From: CAZIAK01 sp964537035
GTDB taxonomy: Bacteria > Planctomycetota > B15-G4
Length of the DNA: 64,000 nt
Direction: 5' to 3'
NCBI GenBank assembly: GCA_964537035.1
Contig: CAZIAK010000025.1
Span: forward strand, 11,546 to 75,545
A program made the translations under genes and the position numbers. Of this stretch, positions 59,550 through 64,000 are shown in pieces (positions within the stretch are counted from its first letter, which is position 1; every line of letters starts with the position of its first letter). The notes below the pieces were generated by a model. The model searched no databases, was not told the origin of the DNA, and saw only the letters and a program-made list of their open reading frames with translations.

Positions 59550-61616
59550 ATGGCTCGCAAGAAACGCGCTCGCAAGCACACCAGCAAACGGCACAAGAGC
59601 AAGGGCGTGGGGCGCAAGCTGCTGATCGGGCTGGGGCTGCTGCTGCCCCTGATCTACTTCGCCTTCACCCGGGTCTTCTTCAACCCCTTCGAGGGGGCTC
59701 AGCCGTCCTTCGAGCGCCTGGTGCCCCAGGATGTCGATCTCTTTCTGCACCGCCAGTTCCTGGCCAGCGATTTCGATGAATTCCCCGAGCCTGCGGTGCC
59801 CGCCCGCTGGATGCGCACCCCCCAGTGGCGTGAGCTGACCGAGACCGGCTGGTACCAGGACAGCGGCTGGCCCGCCCACATGGACGGCTTTCTGGAGCCG
59901 CTCCTGGGGGAGAACGGTGAGCTGCTGGAGGACACGGGCCCCATCGACATCCTCGAGGACCTGCTGGGGCAGGAGCTGGCCATCGTGGGCCGCAATCCGG
60001 GCACGGACGGGCACCTGGCCCTCATGGCCCGGGTCTCGGCCAAGGCCAAGCTGGCCATCGAGGCCATGGCCTTCGACAGCGTGCTGGAGAGCGCCCTGCC
60101 CGGGGCCAGCCGCGTCGAGGTCCGCGACCCCGAGGTGCCCGCGGTGACCTGGCAGCAGCTGGATCTGCCAGGCGAAGAGCCGCTCTACTACGCCCGGCGG
60201 GCTGACCTGCTGGTCGCGGGCAACAACGAGAAGCTGGTGCAGGACATCCTGCGCACGGTGGAGAGCGGGGCCGAGCTGTCCCTGGGGCTCTCGCGCCTGT
60301 ACCACGACAAGCTGCAACAGGCCTCCCGGCCCCCAGAAGGTCGCTTCACCATGGAGTGGTTCGGCGACCTCGGGCACATGGTCGACGCCTACGATCTGGC
60401 CCCCAACGTGGCCGATCGCCACCGGGACGCCCTGTTCAACGTGCTGCCCCGGCTGATCGACTGGGAGCTGCTCCAGGACGGCATCGGGCGGCTCGAGTTC
60501 GACGCCCGCCGCGTCGACTTCAGCGCCTACGCCGATCACGACGTGGCGGCGGCGAGCGACGACAAGGGTGGCCTGCTGGGCGCCCCGGCGTTCTCCGTGG
60601 CCGACCGGCTCGACGAGCTGCTGTCCATCCTGCCCACCACCACGGGCGGCGTGATCACGGTGAACGTCGACCTCAAGCGCTTCCTGAACACCATCGTCGA
60701 GGGCCTGGACAGCGACGTCATCAACCTGCTGAACGGCCTGATCAGGGACGTGGCTCGCTACAACCCGGGCTGGCGGGTGAACAGCCTGGCCCAGCTGATC
60801 ACCGAGCTGTCCCGGGTGCTGCAGGGCGAGCTCACCGTGGCCATCCGGCCCCTCGACCATCTGGTGCCCGAGGGGGCCCAGCCCCTGCCGGCCCTGGCCT
60901 TCATCCTGCCAGTGAAGGATGGAGCGGCCTGCGAGGCCCTGTTTCAGGCGTTCATCAACGCCAACCAGGTGCTGGGGGTCGACCCCGAGACCATGTGGCA
61001 GTTCGACCACCACGGCATCGGCACGCGCAAGTCGATGGGGCTGGTGGGCATGCCCGCCGAGCAGCTCTCGTTCATGGTCTTCGAGGGCGAGACCATGGTG
61101 CTGACCACCGACGACGAGTTCACCCTGGAGATCTTCGGGGCCTACACCGGGGCCGAGTCGTCCGCAGCGAGCGCCAGCGGGGTGAGCCAGCTGGTCGACT
61201 CGTTCGCGGCGCCAGGGCAGAAGCGTGCCCGGGGCAATGTGGCCCTGTGGGGCAATGCAGCGACCATTCTGGACATGCTCGACCCCTACGCCGACTTCAC
61301 CGCCGAGCTCGAGACCCAGCTCGACTTCAGCACCCTGAGGGTCATCGAGCGCAAGAAGCTCATCGCTCGCGAGTACCCCCAGCATCAGGGCAAGGACGAG
61401 CTGCCGTCCGCCGTCGAGGCCGAGATCGAGACCAAGCTCGACGCCCTGCTGGGCGAGATGGACGCCCGCCGGCGCACCGAGGAGCTGCCAGCCCTGGCCA
61501 ACCAGCTGCGCGAGAGCCGGCAGTGGCTGGAGCTGCTGGGCCAGGGAGCCCTGTCGTTGCTGCTCGAAGAACGGGCCACGGAGCTGGTGGTGCACCTGCG
61601 CACTGCGGTGGAGTAG
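59550..61616 (+). CDS. Membrane-anchored exported protein of unknown function
   Basis: 688 residues from ATG 59550; ATG 59529 would add seven. A very basic N-terminus (MARKKRARKHTSKRHKSKG) precedes one membrane helix (LLIGLGLLLPLIYFAFTRVFF), so the rest should face outward. The large domain opens RLVPQDVDLFLHRQFLAS, a layout like DUF3352-type proteins in which repeated alpha/beta modules start with a substrate-like phrase (LPTTTGGVITVNVDLKRFLN, LVPEGAQPLPALAFILPV). No catalytic motif was recognised. The final 80 residues look like coiled coil (AEIETKLDALLGEMDARRR). Divergent from the aminotransferase operon, with 149 nt between starts. tRNA-Leu follows 53 nt after its stop. Confidence 0.78.
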   Translation: MARKKRARKHTSKRHKSKGVGRKLLIGLGLLLPLIYFAFTRVFFNPFEGAQPSFERLVPQDVDLFLHRQFLASDFDEFPEPAVPARWMRTPQWRELTETGWYQDSGWPAHMDGFLEPLLGENGELLEDTGPIDILEDLLGQELAIVGRNPGTDGHLALMARVSAKAKLAIEAMAFDSVLESALPGASRVEVRDPEVPAVTWQQLDLPGEEPLYYARRADLLVAGNNEKLVQDILRTVESGAELSLGLSRLYHDKLQQASRPPEGRFTMEWFGDLGHMVDAYDLAPNVADRHRDALFNVLPRLIDWELLQDGIGRLEFDARRVDFSAYADHDVAAASDDKGGLLGAPAFSVADRLDELLSILPTTTGGVITVNVDLKRFLNTIVEGLDSDVINLLNGLIRDVARYNPGWRVNSLAQLITELSRVLQGELTVAIRPLDHLVPEGAQPLPALAFILPVKDGAACEALFQAFINANQVLGVDPETMWQFDHHGIGTRKSMGLVGMPAEQLSFMVFEGETMVLTTDDEFTLEIFGAYTGAESSAASASGVSQLVDSFAAPGQKRARGNVALWGNAATILDMLDPYADFTAELETQLDFSTLRVIERKKLIAREYPQHQGKDELPSAVEAEIETKLDALLGEMDARRRTEELPALANQLRESRQWLELLGQGALSLLLEERATELVVHLRTAVE

Positions 61617-61625
61617 GGCGGGGGC

Positions 61626-61654
61626 TTGACGCATCGCCTCGATTTGGCTGCAAT
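61626..61654 (+). promoter_or_regulatory. Sigma70-type promoter for tRNA-Leu
   Basis: TTGACG at 61626-61631, a 17-nt spacer and TGCAAT at 61649-61654. The start would fall near 61661, just before the tRNA at 61670. Confidence 0.6.
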
Positions 61655-61669
61655 CCCACCCTCATCCGT

Positions 61670-61758
61670 GCCCGGATGGTGGAATTGGTAGACACGCTAG
61701 GTTGAGGGCCTAGTCCCGGTCATACGGGGTGCAGGTTCGAGCCCTGTTCCGGGCACCA
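61670..61758 (+). tRNA. tRNA-Leu (anticodon GAG)
   Basis: A class II tRNA of 89 nt including encoded CCA. The acceptor stem GCCCGG pairs with CCGGGC. The anticodon arm is CTAGG-TTGAGGG-CCTAG, giving GAG, which reads CTC and CTT. A long variable arm has CCCG and CGGG stems around TCAT. The T-arm contains GGTTCGAGCC, followed by discriminator A and CCA. The D-loop contains TTGGTAGAC. Confidence 0.96.
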
Positions 61759-61823
61759 GCTCTTCCCCTCGATGTCGTCGAGAGCAGGACCTCAAGAGAA
61801 AGGCAGCGAAAGCCGCCGATCCC

Positions 61824-61853
61824 TTGACGACAGCCGCGGGGTTTAGCTACATA
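61824..61853 (+). promoter_or_regulatory. Sigma70-type promoter for tRNA-fMet
   Basis: TTGACG at 61824-61829, an 18-nt spacer and TACATA at 61848-61853. The start would be near 61860, leaving a 5' leader of about 63 nt that holds a perfect 7-bp hairpin (GGGATGG at 61893-61899 with CCATCCC at 61910-61916) just before the mature tRNA. Confidence 0.6.
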
Positions 61854-61922
61854 ACCGACGCAAGACGCAGCACAGCAAGAAGCAGGACGCACGGGATGGC
61901 TCACCGGAACCATCCCACAGGT

Positions 61923-61999
<77 letters not shown>

Positions 62000-62307
62000 T
62001 TTTCTCACCAGTGCGTGAGCGTTGTGCGCGAGATGGCCCGTGGGCGAGAGATCGCTGGCGGGCCGTTGGCAATTCTGGGAAGGGGCAGAGCTCTACTGTC
62101 CGGGCCCCTTTGGGCTGAGCTGGTTGGGCTTAGCCACTCCTGATCATCGGGTCTACCCTGAGGGTTCGGACTAGGATTCTGCTTGCTAATCCGACCTGCG
62201 GGTGCAGATGTTGGCGTTGCCCTTCGGTGAGTTTGAGAACGTTTACTATCGTTTCGCCCATGGATCATCCGTGGATTGGAACTGACCATGCAGCTGAGTA
62301 CCTTTGA
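62000..62307. other. Interval between tRNA-fMet and the helicase gene
   Basis: 308 bases without a convincing gene. The last 90 bases are more A/T-rich (TTGAGAACGTTTACTATCG near 62230), which suits a promoter region, but no -35/-10 pair with proper spacing is seen. No second copy of the tRNA 3' end was found in the remaining 2 kb. Confidence 0.5.
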
Positions 62308-64000
62308 ATGGGAAAGACAAGGCTCTACGAGCTCACCAGGGATGGCCGCATTCCAGCCAATCGAGTGGGGAAGAAGTGGATGTACGACCGCGAAGAGCTG
62401 GCTGCCTGGATGCAGACCAGCCAACGGCTCGAGGACTTCTTCCAGGACACGCCGGCCAACATCGAGGCCAACCCGAACCTCCGAGAGCCGCAACGCGACG
62501 CCTACCTCCAGGCCGCGGCGTACTACCAGCGCGGCGGCCAGAAGGCGCTGATCCAGCTTCCGGTTGGCTGCGGCAAGTCCGGAGTGGCCGCCATCCTCCC
62601 GTTCGGGATCGCCGAAGGCCGCGTCCTTGTGATCGCCCCGAACCTCACGATCAAGGACGAGCTCTACAAGGCCTTCGACATCACCAACAAGCAGAAGTGC
62701 TTCTGGCGGCAGCGTGGCGTGTTGGAGCCCAGGGACATGACGAGCGGCCCCTACGTCTGCACGCTCGACACCGGCAACCTCTCCGTGTGCGAGAAGTCGC
62801 ACATCGTCCTGACCAACATCCAGCAGTTCGGCACGAACGCGGACAAGTGGCTGACGAAGTTCCCCGAGGACTTCTTCGACCTCATCATCGTCGACGAGGC
62901 GCACCATGGCGCGGCGGCGAGCTGGCAGAGGGTCTTCGCGAGGTTCCCGAACGCCAAGGTCGCGAACCTGACCGCGACCCCGTTCCGCAGCGATCGGCAG
63001 GAGCTCGAGGGCGAGCTCGTCTTCCGCTACCCGTTCAAGAGCGCCAGCATCAGGGGCTACGTCAAGAAGCTGAAGGCCAGCTACGCGGCCCCGAGCAAGC
63101 TGACCTTCACACTGAAGGACGAGGAGCGCACCTTCACGCTCGAGGAGGTCCTCGAGATGAAAGACGAGGTGTGGTTCAGCCGCGGCGTCGCGCTCTCAGA
63201 TCCGTGTAACGTCTCGATCGTCGACAACAGCCTGGAGAAGCTTGAACAGCTCCGCCAGACCGGGACCAAGCACCAGCTCATCGCCGTGGCCTGCTCGATC
63301 AACCACGCGCGGCAGATCCGCTCGCTCTACCAGGAGCGCGGCTACGAGACAGCCATCGTCCACAGCAGCCCGGACAAGGAGGCCGACGAGAAGGCGAACG
63401 AGGAGGTCATGCGGGACCTCTACAGCGGCGTCCTCGACTGCATCGTCCAGGTGCAGATGCTGGGGGAGGGGTTCGACCACCCGAAGCTGAGCGTCGCTGC
63501 GATCTTCCGCCCGTTCCGTTCTCTCGCGCCCTACATTCAGTTCGTCGGCCGCATCCTGCGCGTCGTGGTCCAGAACGACCCGACGCACCCCGACAACTAC
63601 GGCCACATCGTGACCCACGTCGGGATGAACCTCGACGAGCTCCTGAAGAAGTTCAAGCTGTTCGAGAACGACGACCAGAAGTTCTGGGAGGAGGTCACCG
63701 GCGGCAAGGACCCCGACCCGCCGAAGGAGGTCCTCGACGGCAGCGCTCGGATGAAGCTGCACGAGGACATGGTCGTCCAGAGCGAGATCGTCGAGCAGCT
63801 CTTCGAGGAGGACTTCGCGACCGCCGAAGACGCCGACATCCAGCACGACCTCGAGAAGAAGCTCGAGGCCTTGGGGCTCGATCCCCGCCTGGCCCAGCAG
63901 GTCGTTCAGAAGAGCCGGTCCGATGCGCTTGGGCCGGCGGTGGCGCCCGCGGCGCAGCCGTTCAGCAAGATCCCGGCGAAGCAGTGGAAGGAGGCCAAGA
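62308..64000 (+). CDS. Excisionase-type HTH fused to SF2 DEAH helicase (partial, runs off window)
   Basis: Frame 1 is open from ATG 62308 to the window end (564 codons, no stop). Residues 1-40 match the second half of an excisionase/MerR-type HTH (TRLYELTRDGRIPANRVGKK, then YDREELAAWM). The first helix is missing, and an in-frame TGA lies just upstream. One extra G in the GGG at 62310-62312 would join it to an upstream frame reading ELTMQLSTFEW, so a frameshift is possible. The SF2 core follows: Walker A VGCGKSG (86-92), DEAH (196-199), TATPFRSD (222-229), LGEGFDHPK and QFVGRILR (411-418). This resembles helicase subunits of restriction and phage-defence systems. No nuclease domain is visible before the edge. 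First gene after tRNA-fMet. Confidence 0.82.
   Translation, partial: MGKTRLYELTRDGRIPANRVGKKWMYDREELAAWMQTSQRLEDFFQDTPANIEANPNLREPQRDAYLQAAAYYQRGGQKALIQLPVGCGKSGVAAILPFGIAEGRVLVIAPNLTIKDELYKAFDITNKQKCFWRQRGVLEPRDMTSGPYVCTLDTGNLSVCEKSHIVLTNIQQFGTNADKWLTKFPEDFFDLIIVDEAHHGAAASWQRVFARFPNAKVANLTATPFRSDRQELEGELVFRYPFKSASIRGYVKKLKASYAAPSKLTFTLKDEERTFTLEEVLEMKDEVWFSRGVALSDPCNVSIVDNSLEKLEQLRQTGTKHQLIAVACSINHARQIRSLYQERGYETAIVHSSPDKEADEKANEEVMRDLYSGVLDCIVQVQMLGEGFDHPKLSVAAIFRPFRSLAPYIQFVGRILRVVVQNDPTHPDNYGHIVTHVGMNLDELLKKFKLFENDDQKFWEEVTGGKDPDPPKEVLDGSARMKLHEDMVVQSEIVEQLFEEDFATAEDADIQHDLEKKLEALGLDPRLAQQVVQKSRSDALGPAVAPAAQPFSKIPAKQWKEAK

Noticed and set aside
62304..63209. 301-codon plus-strand frame at the helicase locus
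   Set aside because: It is an Arg/Pro-rich shadow of the true helicase frame, which has all SF2 motifs and runs off the window edge.

Overview
The window is high-GC, gene-dense bacterial DNA. It most resembles a marine Planctomycetota draft or metagenome-assembled genome; that placement is inferred from gene content, since no rRNA is present. Pointers are sulfatase-like lipoproteins, FG-GAP and SBBP propeller secreted proteins, MBOAT/SGNH pairs, many GTG/TTG starts, and a cysteine-containing C-terminal domain on a propeller protein that recalls planctomycete exoproteins. Three runs of exactly 100 N interrupt the sequence. Two of them are flanked by identical 55-bp repeats, so they are unmerged contig ends, and they break rimO and a sulfatase-like gene only on paper.

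Layout. 1-2.2 kb: the end of a plus-strand gene, then a minus-strand ECF sigma factor / TPR-like protein / secreted acidic protein operon. 2.8-5.9 kb: pntAB, followed by a perfect 27-bp inverted repeat. 6.2-12 kb: a short-chain dehydrogenase, a large secreted subtilisin-like protein and a sulfatase-like lipoprotein. 12-16.9 kb: a frameshifted outer-membrane-type protein and an SGNH/TPR membrane protein (minus), facing rimO-pgsA (plus). 17.1-20.8 kb: a zinc-ribbon membrane protein, then three translationally coupled genes ending in a TPR-AAA+ ATPase, the most system-like uncharacterised locus here. 20.8-26.8 kb: a frameshifted CPBP protease, pgpA, a degenerate HAMP-PP2C regulator, a MazG-like protein and priA. 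26.9-36.7 kb: a peptidase S9 remnant, a membrane protein, a second sulfatase-like lipoprotein, cystathionine beta-synthase, and a run of a beta-helix lipoprotein, FkbM methyltransferase and multidomain lipoprotein.

36.8-47.4 kb: deoxyhypusine synthase-like gene, carA and tsaD (minus), two tandem FG-GAP paralogues and a HupE/UreJ-like protein (plus), then a split transketolase (minus). 47.4-52.7 kb: a gene-poor stretch with a probable decayed gene, a galactose/glyoxal-oxidase-like copper radical oxidase and an SBBP propeller protein. 52.7-59.4 kb: a five-gene minus-strand operon of an aminotransferase and two tandem MBOAT/SGNH pairs, probably for O-acetylating an exported polymer. 59.5-62 kb: a membrane-anchored protein of unknown function, tRNA-Leu(GAG) and tRNA-fMet, both with good sigma70-type promoters. 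The last 1.7 kb is the start of an excisionase-type HTH plus SF2 helicase fusion that runs off the window and may be the first gene of an island beside tRNA-fMet.

Functionally the window mixes housekeeping genes (NADPH supply, phosphatidylglycerol synthesis by pgsA and pgpA, tRNA t6A and ribosomal S12 modification, replication restart, pyrimidine/arginine precursor, pentose phosphate) with a large secreted and cell-surface repertoire.
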